A DNA stretch of 64,000 nucleotides from Vibrio splendidus (GTDB taxonomy: Bacteria > Pseudomonadota > Gammaproteobacteria > Enterobacterales > Vibrionaceae), in NCBI RefSeq assembly GCF_024347615.1, contig NZ_AP025508.1, forward strand, positions 3,286,001 to 3,350,000, written 5' to 3'. Shown piece after piece: positions 50,511-59,423 of the stretch. The notes under the pieces are model-generated. The model saw nothing but the letters and a program-made list of their open reading frames with translations, searched no databases and was not told the DNA's origin. The position numbers and the translations under genes were made by a program. Within the stretch, counting starts at the first letter, position 1, and each line of letters begins with the position of its first letter.

Positions 50511-51130
50511 TCAATGTCCGATTCTAGATGTGCATCTTGCATTGGCGATGCATCACTGTTTAATCTTAGCTGCAGCTCATAATCCTCTAGCATTGCATGA
50601 ACACGTTTACGCTGCTCTTGCAAGTTAGCTTCAGATGCTGGCTTCTCAACAGAGTCACGCGTTAAGCTTACTGGTTCCGCAGAACCCGCAAATGGAATCG
50701 TCTGGAGTACAGGCAACTGCTCTGGCGCAGCAGGGTCGCTGCCACCATATTGTTGAACACCTAGTACAACGACTAGTGAGACACACGCTGCCACGGCAAC
50801 TTGTCCAAACTGTTGTAACCACGCTGGAAGCTGACGCTTCGCTTGCTGAGGTTTAGGCTGCTCTTCAATTGGAGCAACAGTTGGTTCAACATGCACTTGG
50901 TGCAGGTTCGGCATTGCACTATGTGCAGGCTCATTATCAAGCGCTGCCGCAACACTGTTAGCAATGTTCCACTCTGGAGTTTCTGGCGCATCCCCACGCA
51001 TAACATCACCAATTAGATGGTAACTCTGCCAGGTATCCATGCTTTCTTGATCAGATTCGAGATCTACAATGAGAGCTTTATCGATCGTTTCACCATCCAT
51101 GAGTGCCGAAAGCTTTTCTTTATCAGCCAT
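50507..51130 (-). CDS. rseA: Anti-sigma-E factor RseA
   Basis: 207 residues from ATG 51130 (GGTG upstream); ATG 51142 lacks a ribosome binding site. The N-terminal domain KEKLSALMDGE binds sigma-E, and a transmembrane helix lies at about 108-126 (QVAVAACVSLVVVLGV). The periplasmic tail is the target of DegS and RseB. It follows rpoE by about 26 bp. Confidence 0.96.
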   Translation of the reverse strand: MADKEKLSALMDGETIDKALIVDLESDQESMDTWQSYHLIGDVMRGDAPETPEWNIANSVAAALDNEPAHSAMPNLHQVHVEPTVAPIEEQPKPQQAKRQLPAWLQQFGQVAVAACVSLVVVLGVQQYGGSDPAAPEQLPVLQTIPFAGSAEPVSLTRDSVEKPASEANLQEQRKRVHAMLEDYELQLRLNSDASPMQDAHLESDIE

Positions 51131-51156
51131 TATTTTCACCATAATTATTACAAGTT

Positions 51157-51735
51157 CTAGCGTTGCAAAAGAGGCTTAATTTTCTTTTCCACCGCTTCAC
51201 GAGCTCGGAAAATACGCGAACGTACGGTTCCTACAGGGCAATCCATTACTTCTGCAATCTCTTCGTAGCTCAAACCTTCGAGCTCACGCAACGTCATTGC
51301 AGTTTTTAAGTCTTCTGGTAGCGCTTCAATCGCTCCAAAAACAACTTGTTTCAATTCGTTTGACAGCGTTAAGTTCTCAGGGTTCGATATTTCTTTTAAC
51401 GCGCTGCCTGTTTCGTAATATTCTGCATCTTCTGCATCTACATCTGTTGCTGGCGGCCTACGGCTCTGGGCAACGATATGATTTTTAGCGGTGTTCACGG
51501 CAATTCGGTACAACCATGTATAGAAGGCACTCTCGCCACGAAAGTTAGGTATCGCGCGGTAAGCTTTAATAAAAGCTTCTTGTGCTACATCAGGTACATC
51601 ACCGGAATTATTCACGTATCGAGAGATAAGATTACAAACTTTATTTTGGTACTTAACCACTAGTAAGTTAAAAGCCTGCTTATCTCCACTCTGAACTCGC
51701 TCAATCAACACTTGATCGGTTAGCTGCTCGTTCAT
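51157..51735 (-). CDS. rpoE: RNA polymerase sigma-E factor
   Basis: 192 residues from ATG 51735, which gives the family start MNEQLTDQVLIERVQSGD and has AGGAG upstream; 13 in-frame codons before it are not conserved. Region 2 is DVPDVAQEAFIKAYRAIPNFRG and region 4 is GLSYEEIAEVMDCPVGTVRSRIFRARE. It directs the envelope stress response. A sigma-E type promoter is present upstream, indicating autoregulation. Confidence 0.98.
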   Translation of the reverse strand: MNEQLTDQVLIERVQSGDKQAFNLLVVKYQNKVCNLISRYVNNSGDVPDVAQEAFIKAYRAIPNFRGESAFYTWLYRIAVNTAKNHIVAQSRRPPATDVDAEDAEYYETGSALKEISNPENLTLSNELKQVVFGAIEALPEDLKTAMTLRELEGLSYEEIAEVMDCPVGTVRSRIFRAREAVEKKIKPLLQR

Positions 51736-51834
51736 TCGAGCGGGTACTCCTATTGTTATAACCCTTACCTTCACAGATATGGGTACTAATTATGCGAAAT
51801 GTAGTATTGACACCACCGTCTACAAGAGCACTAT

Positions 51835-51862
51835 TGTGACTAAGCCAAATACCGAAAGTTCC
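51835..51862 (-). promoter_or_regulatory. Putative sigma-E promoter of rpoE-rseABC
   Basis: On the minus strand GGAACTT (51856-51862) is followed after 16 bp by TCACA (51835-51839). The -35 is a perfect match to the sigma-E consensus; the -10 is approximate (TCTGA or TCAAA is usual). The promoter is 100 bp before the rpoE ATG. Confidence 0.75.
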
Positions 51863-52124
51863 AACTTTCTTAAAATTATTTGCCATTATTGTTTCACAAT
51901 GTGATGTAATAAAAATAGCTATCCCTATCAATTTGGGGAAACTTGAGCAAAAGCAATGGTATTGAGCAATTAAATATTTCTAGATAGCTGTCTGTACATT
52001 GATTTTGTGTAGCGTTTTAGGATGACTCTGGAGAGATTATAACAGTCTTAGCCAAACTCCTAAAACAAGACAACGTCAATTGAGAGTGGACAACTCGACT
52101 ATAGCCCGGGATTTAATAAGTTTT
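51863..52124. other. Intergenic region between rpoE and nadB
   Basis: About 260 bp between the sigma-E promoter and nadB. It must hold the nadB promoter and possibly a second, housekeeping rpoE promoter, but no strong -35/-10 pair was found. No gene seen. Confidence 0.4.
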
Positions 52125-53741
52125 ATGAACGCAAACCGTGAACATCAGTGTGATGTATTAGTGGTAGGAAGTGGTGCGGCAGGCTTGTCATTAGCCTTAC
52201 GTGTAGCAGAACATGCAAAAGTAATTGTATTAAGCAAAGGACCACGCAGCGAAGGATCGACGTATTACGCACAAGGTGGTATCGCCGCGGTGTTCGATGA
52301 GTCGGACAGTATTGAGTCTCATGTAGAAGATACTCAAATTGCTGGGGCTGGGTTATGCGAAGAAGATACAGTTCAATTCATTGCTGAAAATGCTAAAGAG
52401 TGTGTGCAATGGCTGATTGATGGTGGTGTTCCATTTGATAAAGATGAGAACAGCACGGAAGGCCAACCAAAATATCACCTCACTCGTGAGGGTGGCCACA
52501 GTCACCGCCGAATTCTGCACGCTGCCGATGCAACTGGCATGGCAATGCAAACCTCACTGCAAGATAACGTCAACAATCACCCAAACATCGAGATCTTTGA
52601 GCGCCACAATGCGCTAGATTTGATCACAGAAGATAAGGTTGGTGGTTCGAAAGACAAAGTTATCGGTGCCTACATTTGGAACCGTAACCAAGAACACGTT
52701 GAAACCGTGCGCGCTAAATTTGTTGTGTTAGCAACAGGCGGCGCTTCAAAAGTTTACCAATACACCTCTAACCCAGATGTCTCTTCAGGTGATGGTATTG
52801 CTATTGCTTGGCGTGCAGGTTGCCGTGTAGCCAACCTTGAGTTCAACCAGTTCCACCCGACTTGCTTGTTCCACCCAGAAGCGCGTAACTTCCTACTGAC
52901 GGAAGCACTACGTGGTGAAGGTGCCTACCTGCGTCGTCCAGACGGTTCCCGCTTCATGAAGGACTTCGACGAGCGTGGTGAACTGGCTCCGCGTGATGTG
53001 GTTGCTCGTGCGATTGACTTCGAAATGAAGCGCCTAGGTGCCGACTGCATGTATGTTGATATCAGCCACAAGCCTGAAGAGTTCATCACCACGCATTTCC
53101 CAATGATCCACACTCGTTTGATGGATTTAGGGATTGATATGACCAAAGAGCCGATCCCGATCGTACCTGCTGCGCACTATACCTGCGGTGGTGTGATGGT
53201 GAATAAGCAAGGTCAAACCGACTTAACTAACTTATATGCGATTGGTGAAGTGAGTTACACCGGCTTACACGGTGCGAACCGCATGGCGTCAAACTCACTG
53301 CTTGAATGTGTTGTTTATGCTTGGGCAGCAGCAAAAGATATCGTTGAAAACATCGACCAATCTCAACTGTGCGCTGAACTGCCTGCATGGGACGAAAGCC
53401 AAGTCACCAACAGTGATGAAGAAGTGATCATTCAGCACAACTGGCACGAGCTAAGACTGTTCATGTGGGATTACATGGGTATTGTTCGAACGGATAAACG
53501 TCTAGAACGTGCAATGCGCCGTATTCAGATGCTGCAGCAAGAAACTCATGAGTACTACAGCTACTTTAAGGTTTCGAACAACCTATTAGAACTGCGTAAC
53601 TTGCTACAAGTAGCTGAGCTTATGGTTCGCTGTGCGATGCAACGTAAAGAGAGCCGCGGCTTACACTACACGTTGGATTACCCAGAACTTGCAAAAGACA
53701 GTGGCCCAACGATTCTGACGCCAGAGAGAAACCAGTCGTAA
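52125..53741 (+). CDS. nadB: L-aspartate oxidase
   Basis: 538 residues from ATG 52125 ([15 protein letters not shown]); the earlier in-frame TTG at 52080 and GTG 52086 would add unconserved residues. FAD motif GSGAAG at 15-20, [10 protein letters not shown], and a catalytic-region [19 protein letters not shown]. It oxidises aspartate to iminoaspartate in NAD synthesis. Divergent from rpoE as in E. coli. A bidirectional terminator follows. Confidence 0.97.
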   Translation: MNANREHQCDVLVVGSGAAGLSLALRVAEHAKVIVLSKGPRSEGSTYYAQGGIAAVFDESDSIESHVEDTQIAGAGLCEEDTVQFIAENAKECVQWLIDGGVPFDKDENSTEGQPKYHLTREGGHSHRRILHAADATGMAMQTSLQDNVNNHPNIEIFERHNALDLITEDKVGGSKDKVIGAYIWNRNQEHVETVRAKFVVLATGGASKVYQYTSNPDVSSGDGIAIAWRAGCRVANLEFNQFHPTCLFHPEARNFLLTEALRGEGAYLRRPDGSRFMKDFDERGELAPRDVVARAIDFEMKRLGADCMYVDISHKPEEFITTHFPMIHTRLMDLGIDMTKEPIPIVPAAHYTCGGVMVNKQGQTDLTNLYAIGEVSYTGLHGANRMASNSLLECVVYAWAAAKDIVENIDQSQLCAELPAWDESQVTNSDEEVIIQHNWHELRLFMWDYMGIVRTDKRLERAMRRIQMLQQETHEYYSYFKVSNNLLELRNLLQVAELMVRCAMQRKESRGLHYTLDYPELAKDSGPTILTPERNQS

Positions 53742-53787
53742 TCATTATTTGAAAGCTATTAGCTAATCAACTAAACGCAATCAAACG

Positions 53788-53810
53788 AAAAGGAGCTTAG
53801 TGCTCCTTTT
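53788..53810. terminator. Bidirectional terminator between nadB and ygfX
   Basis: The stem AAAAGGAGC/GCTCCTTTT with a 5-nt loop and T tracts lies between the convergent genes. Confidence 0.88.
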
Positions 53811-53814
53811 TCTT

Positions 53815-54255
53815 TTATCTCGCGTTCTCATTTGCCTCGTGCGATCGTTGTAAGTTCACCAGAAAGTGGCGATATTCACGCTCACGACAACTATCACGCC
53901 AAAGCATTACCGAATGCCCACATTCGAATTTTAGTTTGACGAAAAACTGTGCCCAGATCTTATCAACAGACTTAAGTGTGTAGGATTGGTCATTGAGTCG
54001 AATCTCGCCATCTTCTTTATAATCAAAGCATCCATGTGCTGTATTCAAGATTACATGATTGGCTTTAAACAAACTGAACATTAAAGCTAAACAATAGAGG
54101 GCAACAACGAGCGGGATAGAAGAAAAGACGATGAAAAACAAAAGGCACCCAGAAACAGTGCCTTTTGCAAATAATGCGGAATATGAAGGTTTAAGCTGAA
54201 GCTTAACGAACCTTGCTGAGGTTATGCGCGACAATTTTATCAACCATTGAAGCAT
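53815..54255 (-). CDS. ygfX: YgfX (CptA) family membrane protein
   Basis: 146 residues. Two transmembrane helices (about 33-52 and 53-68) are followed by a cytoplasmic part with ILNTAHGCFDYKEDGEIRLNDQSYTL. It resembles YgfX/CptA, which in E. coli was reported as a toxin acting on FtsZ and MreB and as the partner of YgfY/SdhE. It starts inside the last 53 bp of sdhE. A terminator-like hairpin lies within its first third, so its expression is in question. A later start is possible but none is clear. Confidence 0.75.
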   Translation of the reverse strand: MLQWLIKLSRITSARFVKLQLKPSYSALFAKGTVSGCLLFFIVFSSIPLVVALYCLALMFSLFKANHVILNTAHGCFDYKEDGEIRLNDQSYTLKSVDKIWAQFFVKLKFECGHSVMLWRDSCREREYRHFLVNLQRSHEANENAR

Positions 54256-54463
54256 GGCCTAGATTTTCACTGCGCCCATGTCCCATAACCCAAGTAAACA
54301 AATCTGGGTCATCACACTCAAGTAGAGAAACAAACTCACGCTGTTCCTGCTCTTGCAATGAATCAAAACACTCTTCAAAAAATGGCATGATGACTACATC
54401 AAGTTCTAACATGCCACGACGGCAACCCCATTTAATTCGTGCTTTCTGCTCTGCAGTGTACAT
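54203..54463 (-). CDS. sdhE: FAD assembly factor SdhE
   Basis: 86 residues. The RGMLELD motif (RGxxE at 16-20) is the hallmark of SdhE/YgfY, needed for covalent flavin attachment to SdhA and FrdA. The remainder (FLEEC-, LLECDDPDLFTWVMG) is as in E. coli. It overlaps ygfX and is divergent from ygfZ, an arrangement also seen in enterics. Confidence 0.95.
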   Translation of the reverse strand: MYTAEQKARIKWGCRRGMLELDVVIMPFFEECFDSLQEQEQREFVSLLECDDPDLFTWVMGHGRSENLGHASMVDKIVAHNLSKVR

Positions 54464-54630
54464 TGGCTATCCTCACCTATAATTTTTCTTTCTCGGAGTG
54501 TAACAAGTCATACGCTCTGCAACTACTATGTGAGTCACAGTCCCTATCTAAGCTCACAAAAAAACCTAGGCTGACAAAGAAACAGAACCGGATTAACATA
54601 GAGCCAAATAAAATTCTTAGGAAAGATAAA

Positions 54631-55602
54631 ATGGATTGGAAAAACACATTTCAGCCGCTCGCTCATACGCAAAATGAATCGCTTCCAGAACTGATGATGA
54701 CACACGTGTCGGATTGGAGCGCAATCACCATGATAGGCGATGACAAAAAGTCGTACCTACAAGGTCAAGTTACGTGCGATGTCGTCACTCTTCCTAATGA
54801 TGAATCTACATTAGGTGCGCATTGTGATGCGAAAGGAAAGGTTTGGAGTATCTTTCGTTTGTTCCACCACAATGGTGGTTACGCTCTTATGCAGCCTAAA
54901 TCGGCAATTGAAGTCGAGTTAGTTGAAATCAAGAAATACGCCGTGTTCTCTAAAATTGATATCGAGCAGACGTCTGACGTTGTTATCGGAATCATGGGCA
55001 CTTCAGCGAACCAATACGTTGATTCGATTGCAGAGGGTCAAGGTAAAGTGCGTACTATCTCTGGTGGTACAGCCGTTCAAGTCTCAGACAACCGTTGGGC
55101 TCTACTTGTTACTCAAGAAGCAGCCGAAGCCTTGGTATCAAGCAGCTCAGCTGAAAAAGTATCGGAAGCGCTTTGGCAGTATCATGAAATTCTTGATGCT
55201 CAGCCTAACCTATCAAAAGCAGAGCAAAACGAGCACATCCCTCAAGCTCTTAACCTACAAGCGATTGGCGGTATCAGCTTTTCAAAGGGCTGCTACACAG
55301 GTCAAGAAACGGTTGCTCGTGCCAAGTACCGTGGCATGAACAAGCGTGAGATGCGCATTGTTTCTGGGACAACTTCAGATGTACTGTCTCTAGAGAATAC
55401 GATTGAACTTGAACGTAGCGTTGGTGAGAACTGGCGTGGTGCAGGCCGACTATTAAACGTCTATCAATTTGCTGATAACCACGCGATGGGTTTGATGGTG
55501 TTACCAAACAACCTTGATGACGATGTTCAGCTTCGACTGACCGCGCAGCCTGATCAAACATGGAATATCCTGCCACTGCCTTACAGCCTTGACGACGAGT
55601 AA
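54631..55602 (+). CDS. ygfZ: tRNA-modifying protein YgfZ (folate-binding, iron-sulphur related)
   Basis: 323 residues from ATG 54631, with AGGAAAG upstream; the 64 upstream in-frame codons have no family features. The signature KGCYTGQE is at 219-226 with Cys221. YgfZ uses folate and supports repair or assembly of iron-sulphur enzymes such as MiaB. Divergent from sdhE, about 170 bp apart. Confidence 0.95.
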   Translation: MDWKNTFQPLAHTQNESLPELMMTHVSDWSAITMIGDDKKSYLQGQVTCDVVTLPNDESTLGAHCDAKGKVWSIFRLFHHNGGYALMQPKSAIEVELVEIKKYAVFSKIDIEQTSDVVIGIMGTSANQYVDSIAEGQGKVRTISGGTAVQVSDNRWALLVTQEAAEALVSSSSAEKVSEALWQYHEILDAQPNLSKAEQNEHIPQALNLQAIGGISFSKGCYTGQETVARAKYRGMNKREMRIVSGTTSDVLSLENTIELERSVGENWRGAGRLLNVYQFADNHAMGLMVLPNNLDDDVQLRLTAQPDQTWNILPLPYSLDDE

Positions 55603-55606
55603 CCAC

Positions 55607-56068
55607 GTGGAAACACTGATTACACAATGGCTGGATCAACAGCAGGTGAACTATCGCCTGCTGATGCAAAGTAAACCAACCACCAGCATCGAAGAAACAG
55701 CTCAAGAGCGAGGCATCGACGCCTCTCAAATGGTGAAGTGTATTTTGCTCAAGGATATGGGCAACCAATATGCGTTGGCCTGTACTGCTGGTGATCGCTC
55801 TGTCGACCCCAAGAAAGTACGCTCGGTACTGAATTGCCGTCGAATGACCTGTGTATCACTCGCTGATGTTGAAACGATCACAGGCTTTAAGGCTGGGTGT
55901 GTTGGCCCTCTTGCTCTAAAGAGATACATGCCGATCATTTTTGATCCTTCAATTCAAAAAAACTCGACGGTTACTATTAGCTCGGGTGATCGAATGGCTG
56001 GTGTTGCGCTGGATCCCAATGATCTTATGGCCCTTTGCGCACCAACCGTTGCTGACATCAGTCGATGA
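55607..56068 (+). CDS. YbaK/aminoacyl-tRNA deacylase-like domain protein
   Basis: 153 residues from GTG 55607 (METLITQWLDQQQVNY); an in-frame TTG at 55589 would overlap ygfZ by 14 bp. The single YbaK/ProRS-INS-like domain shows QMVKCILLKDMGNQYALACTAGDRSVD and TGFKAGCVGPLAL, as in trans-editing deacylases that clear mischarged tRNA. It follows ygfZ almost directly and is probably in its operon. Which tRNA it acts on is not evident. Confidence 0.88.
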   Translation: METLITQWLDQQQVNYRLLMQSKPTTSIEETAQERGIDASQMVKCILLKDMGNQYALACTAGDRSVDPKKVRSVLNCRRMTCVSLADVETITGFKAGCVGPLALKRYMPIIFDPSIQKNSTVTISSGDRMAGVALDPNDLMALCAPTVADISR

Positions 56069-56591
56069 TCTTTTCGATCGCGTCATCGTTCGCAAACTTC
56101 AGTACAACTTTTCATTGAATACATTTTTAGTGTGAAGTTCGTCATAAGAAGAATACGTCAATAATAAATAGTTACTCAAAATAAAAGCATAAGTAGTCAC
56201 AAAGGCAAATTTACGTTATTGTGAATTTACTGACTAGCTTTTAAGCAAATCAGTACAAGTGAATCCACTGAGTAACATCAGTATCCACTTTTGTGTAATG
56301 CATCTGTGACTATTCGCCCGTTTTAGACGGGCTTTTTTTTGTCAAAAATTTACAATTTGATTACACAAACAAAAAAATCCCGCCTATTCTTATACTTGTA
56401 ACATTATCACTGCTTAATACCGGACAGGAAAGTTCACAGCAGTTCACTACTCAGTATTATTTTGGGGAGGAGCTCACGTAAAAATAGATATTTACTGAAG
56501 AAAGTGCTTAGAACAGCACAAATATCTAATTCACGTCAACTCTACTGCATATTACTCCATGCTTATCACAATTATTATCTCGGAGTTTTTC
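56069..56591. other. Long gene-free stretch before ytfK, with an orphan terminator
   Basis: About 520 bp. It holds an intrinsic terminator at 56315-56340, then a region with inverted repeats TAATAC/GTATTA (about 56415 and 56455) and a two-part hairpin, GATATTT/AAATATC around GTGCT/AGCAC (56487-56526). GGGGAGGAG at about 56464 is not followed by a start codon. No protein gene recognised; it may hold a small RNA or a structured leader. Confidence 0.5.
56315..56340 (+). terminator. Intrinsic terminator, source transcript unknown
   Basis: GCCCGT/ACGGGC with a short loop is followed by eight T. It is 250 bp past the YbaK-like gene, so it ends either that long transcript or a separate small RNA. 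Confidence 0.85.
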
Positions 56592-56597
56592 TATAAT
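56592..56597 (+). promoter_or_regulatory. Possible -10 element of ytfK
   Basis: TATAAT 33 bp before the ytfK ATG in CTATAATATGC. No good -35 is seen at 16-18 bp. Confidence 0.4.
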
Positions 56598-56629
56598 ATG
56601 CAGGCTAGGTAAATATAAGGATAATTAAA

Positions 56630-56836
56630 ATGAGACTGTTTAAGCGCTATACACCGAGTATGATTGCTAAACATGTAAGTCGACTTTTCAAAGGACGAAT
56701 CTACATTTACGGCGTAGGAAAATTTGAGTTTGATAACGGTAAACTCGTGCTGCCAGACCGAGCAGAAAGGCGTCACTTTCAAACGGTAAAAGAAATAAAT
56801 AGTGAAATCATGAAACTGCGCTGCGCATACGCATGA
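56630..56836 (+). CDS. ytfK: YtfK homologue (DUF1107)
   Basis: 68 residues, the same length as E. coli YtfK, with matching segments FxRYxP...AKxVxxLF+GR+YI..VG.FEFD.GK (here FKGRIYIYGVGKFEFDNGK). YtfK was shown in E. coli to stimulate SpoT-dependent (p)ppGpp build-up. AAGGAT is a good ribosome binding site before ATG 56630. A terminator follows, so it is monocistronic. Basic N-terminal half; no signal or membrane segment. Assignment is from memory of the E. coli sequence. Confidence 0.85.
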   Translation: MRLFKRYTPSMIAKHVSRLFKGRIYIYGVGKFEFDNGKLVLPDRAERRHFQTVKEINSEIMKLRCAYA

Positions 56837-56861
56837 CCTGATTATCTACAGAATTAAAAAC

Positions 56862-56891
56862 AAAAAGGGTTGGCATAATGTCAACCCTTTT
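56862..56891. terminator. Bidirectional terminator between ytfK and ubiI
   Basis: The stem AAAGGGTTG/CAACCCTTT is flanked by A and T runs. Confidence 0.88.
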
Positions 56892-56984
56892 TTCGTGTTC
56901 AGATTGAGTCAATGGCAATCAGCTCCAGCTGCTGACCATCAACAACGCCTCACCCGTGCGCGACTATTGATTTGCGATTGTTGA

Positions 56985-58208
56985 TTATTGGTGCGTAACT
57001 GGACGCTTGGCTAGATCAGGAAGATTGCCTGACAAACCCAGTGCTCGCTTCATGATTTCATCTTTCGCACCCGGTAATTGACCCGCGAGCTTCATACCGA
57101 TACCACGAATCAGCTTCTTGGCTGGGTTATCGCCTTCAAACAGATCTTTAAAGCCCTGCATTGACGCAATCATCTTCGCCGCCTCAGCTTTTCTCCAGCG
57201 TTCATAGCCACGAAGGTTACGTTTAGTACCAATGTCCTCGCCAGCAGCCCAAAGCGTTAACAGCTCTTGCGCTAAGCTTGCTGCGTCTAATAGGCCAAGG
57301 TTCACGCCTTGCCCTGCTAACGGATGAATCGTATGAGCAGCATCACCAACCAAAGCGACACGCTCTACAGCAAAGTCACGTGCATAGCGCATACGTAATG
57401 GGAAGGCAAAACGCTCACCAACCACTTCACATAAACCAAGTTTTGAGTCGAACTCTGCCGTTAGCTGCTTATTAAAATCAGCATCCGACATGGATACAAG
57501 CTTCTCGGCACGATTAGGCTCCGTAGACCAAACTATCGAGCTCATGTGGCTTGGCTGCATTGGTAGGAATGCCAATGGCCCTTGTGGTGTGAATATCTGA
57601 CGAGCAACGCTGTGGTGTTGCTCTGTGGTCTTGATATTCGCGACAATCGCGCTGTGTCCGTAATCCCAATGTGTTAATGGGATATCTTGTTGTTTGCGAA
57701 CCCAAGAGTTTGCGCCGTCCGCTCCAACAACCAACTTAGCGGTCAGTGCTTGGCCATTATCTAGCGTTAGCCATGCTTCGCTTTCACCAATCGCCATCGT
57801 TTTGCACGTCGCGGGCATGTACAGGCTGACATTATCTTGCTTCTTCACCTGATCAAGCAGTGCGAGTTGAATCACACGGTTCTCAACAATATGACCGAGA
57901 TTCGGCTGAGCCAAACGTGTCGAGTCAAACTCAATACGAGCAAAGCTATCTTGTTCCCACACCTCCATCGCTTGGTAAGGTGCAGCACGTCTTTGTTCAA
58001 TGCCTTGCCATGCGCCTAGGTTACGAAGAATCACTTCACTAGAGCGGCTCAATGCCGACACACGCACATCAGGCAATTCGCTAAGCCCTTCACTGGGTGC
58101 CCTGCCTTCAATGACGGCAATTCTTAGGTCACTGTCTTTCAACGCAGCAGCAAGCGCTAGGCCAACCATGCCTCCACCAACAATCGCGATATCAACACTT
58201 TGCATCAT
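56985..58208 (-). CDS. ubiI: FAD-dependent 2-octaprenylphenol hydroxylase UbiI (VisC)
   Basis: 407 residues, UbiH/UbiF/VisC family flavoprotein. N-terminal FAD motif IVGGGMVGLALAAAL, the DG motif VVGADGANSWVR, and VGDAAHTIHPLAGQGVNLGL near the C terminus. It performs C5 hydroxylation in ubiquinone synthesis. It follows ubiH by 12 bp. Confidence 0.94.
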   Translation of the reverse strand: MMQSVDIAIVGGGMVGLALAAALKDSDLRIAVIEGRAPSEGLSELPDVRVSALSRSSEVILRNLGAWQGIEQRRAAPYQAMEVWEQDSFARIEFDSTRLAQPNLGHIVENRVIQLALLDQVKKQDNVSLYMPATCKTMAIGESEAWLTLDNGQALTAKLVVGADGANSWVRKQQDIPLTHWDYGHSAIVANIKTTEQHHSVARQIFTPQGPLAFLPMQPSHMSSIVWSTEPNRAEKLVSMSDADFNKQLTAEFDSKLGLCEVVGERFAFPLRMRYARDFAVERVALVGDAAHTIHPLAGQGVNLGLLDAASLAQELLTLWAAGEDIGTKRNLRGYERWRKAEAAKMIASMQGFKDLFEGDNPAKKLIRGIGMKLAGQLPGAKDEIMKRALGLSGNLPDLAKRPVTHQ

Positions 58209-58220
58209 TATTTTTCTACC

Positions 58221-59399
58221 TTATCTTTCTACTAGGCCAAGCGTATGACGCAAAAGTGGACCTTTAAGTGGTGGAAGGTTATCAATTACGGCTAACCCAA
58301 GATTACGCCCAATGCGAGCGGTCAAAAAATCGTTTGAGAATAAATGGACTAGGCTTGATGTCAGCGTAATCGTCGTGTCTCTATCTTGTTCTCTACGTTT
58401 TCTAAAGTTAACAAGCCCATTGTAACGCCCAACATCATCGAGTTGAGTACACAACTCTTCCGCCAAGGAAGCCACATCACGAATGCCAAGATTAAAGCCT
58501 TGTCCTGCAATTGGGTGAAGCGTTTGAGCGGCATTACCAATAATCGCAAATCGATGAGAGATATTTTGCTGACGATGACGAAGAATCAGTGGGTAACTGG
58601 CACGCTTGCCTACCTTCTCGAGTCGGCCAAGTCGCCAACCAAAGTCATTCTGCAACTGCTCAATAAATTCGTTGTCGTTTAGCGTCATCACTTTTTGCGC
58701 TTGCTCCGGTGACAAACACCAAACCAGCGACAAACGGTTGTCACTCATCGGTAATAGAGCGACTGGCCCATGATGAGTAAAACGCTCAAATGCGCGACCT
58801 TGGTGAGGTTCGCTAGCCACGATATTGGCAATCACAGCAACTTGTTCAAAGTCATGCTCATTCAATGAGATATTGAGTTGCTGACAACAGGTTGAGATAG
58901 CACCGTCAGCTGCAACCAGTAACTTAGTCGTTATGGTTTGCCCACTTGTCAGCTCAATCGTCGTTAGCGAGTCTTCACGTTCGACTTTACTGACAGACTC
59001 AGGGCAAAACATCGTAATTGCAGCTTCGGACTCAAGCTTCTGCTGATAGATTCGCCCCACATCCGCCAACTCCACCACGTAGCCAAGCGCATCAACAGCA
59101 AGCTCTTCACTGTAGATGTCCGTCATTCCGGCATGCCCTCTATCCGATACATGGATATCTTTAATCGGGGTTGCTACCGGTGCGATAGATTGCCACAAAT
59201 GCAAAGAATCAAGGATCTGCACCGTGCCATAAGACAAAGCGATCGAACGAGAATCAAAGCCAGGATGAGCTTGATGATCAACCTGATAAGGCTCTACTAC
59301 CGCGATCGACAGTGAACCTTGACTGAGGTGATTCAGAGCAAGGGCTAAGGTCGCCCCTGCCATTGCGCCACCAGCAATTACAACATCATACTGAGCCAT
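58221..59399 (-). CDS. ubiH: 2-octaprenyl-6-methoxyphenol hydroxylase UbiH
   Basis: 392 residues of the same flavoprotein family: IAGGAMAGATLALAL, VAADGAISTCCQQL and IGNAAQTLHPIAGQGFNLG. It hydroxylates C6 of the ring in ubiquinone synthesis. It follows ygfB by 24 bp; in E. coli pepP lies between these two, and here it does not. Confidence 0.94.
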   Translation of the reverse strand: MAQYDVVIAGGAMAGATLALALNHLSQGSLSIAVVEPYQVDHQAHPGFDSRSIALSYGTVQILDSLHLWQSIAPVATPIKDIHVSDRGHAGMTDIYSEELAVDALGYVVELADVGRIYQQKLESEAAITMFCPESVSKVEREDSLTTIELTSGQTITTKLLVAADGAISTCCQQLNISLNEHDFEQVAVIANIVASEPHQGRAFERFTHHGPVALLPMSDNRLSLVWCLSPEQAQKVMTLNDNEFIEQLQNDFGWRLGRLEKVGKRASYPLILRHRQQNISHRFAIIGNAAQTLHPIAGQGFNLGIRDVASLAEELCTQLDDVGRYNGLVNFRKRREQDRDTTITLTSSLVHLFSNDFLTARIGRNLGLAVIDNLPPLKGPLLRHTLGLVER

Positions 59400-59423
59400 T
59401 ATAACCTCAAACCGACAAGCGGA

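Noticed and set aside
56114..56140. Sigma-E-like promoter on the minus strand (GAACTT-N16-TCAAT)
   Set aside because: It would read antisense into the YbaK-like gene, lacks the leading G, and no product can be named. Chance match is likely.
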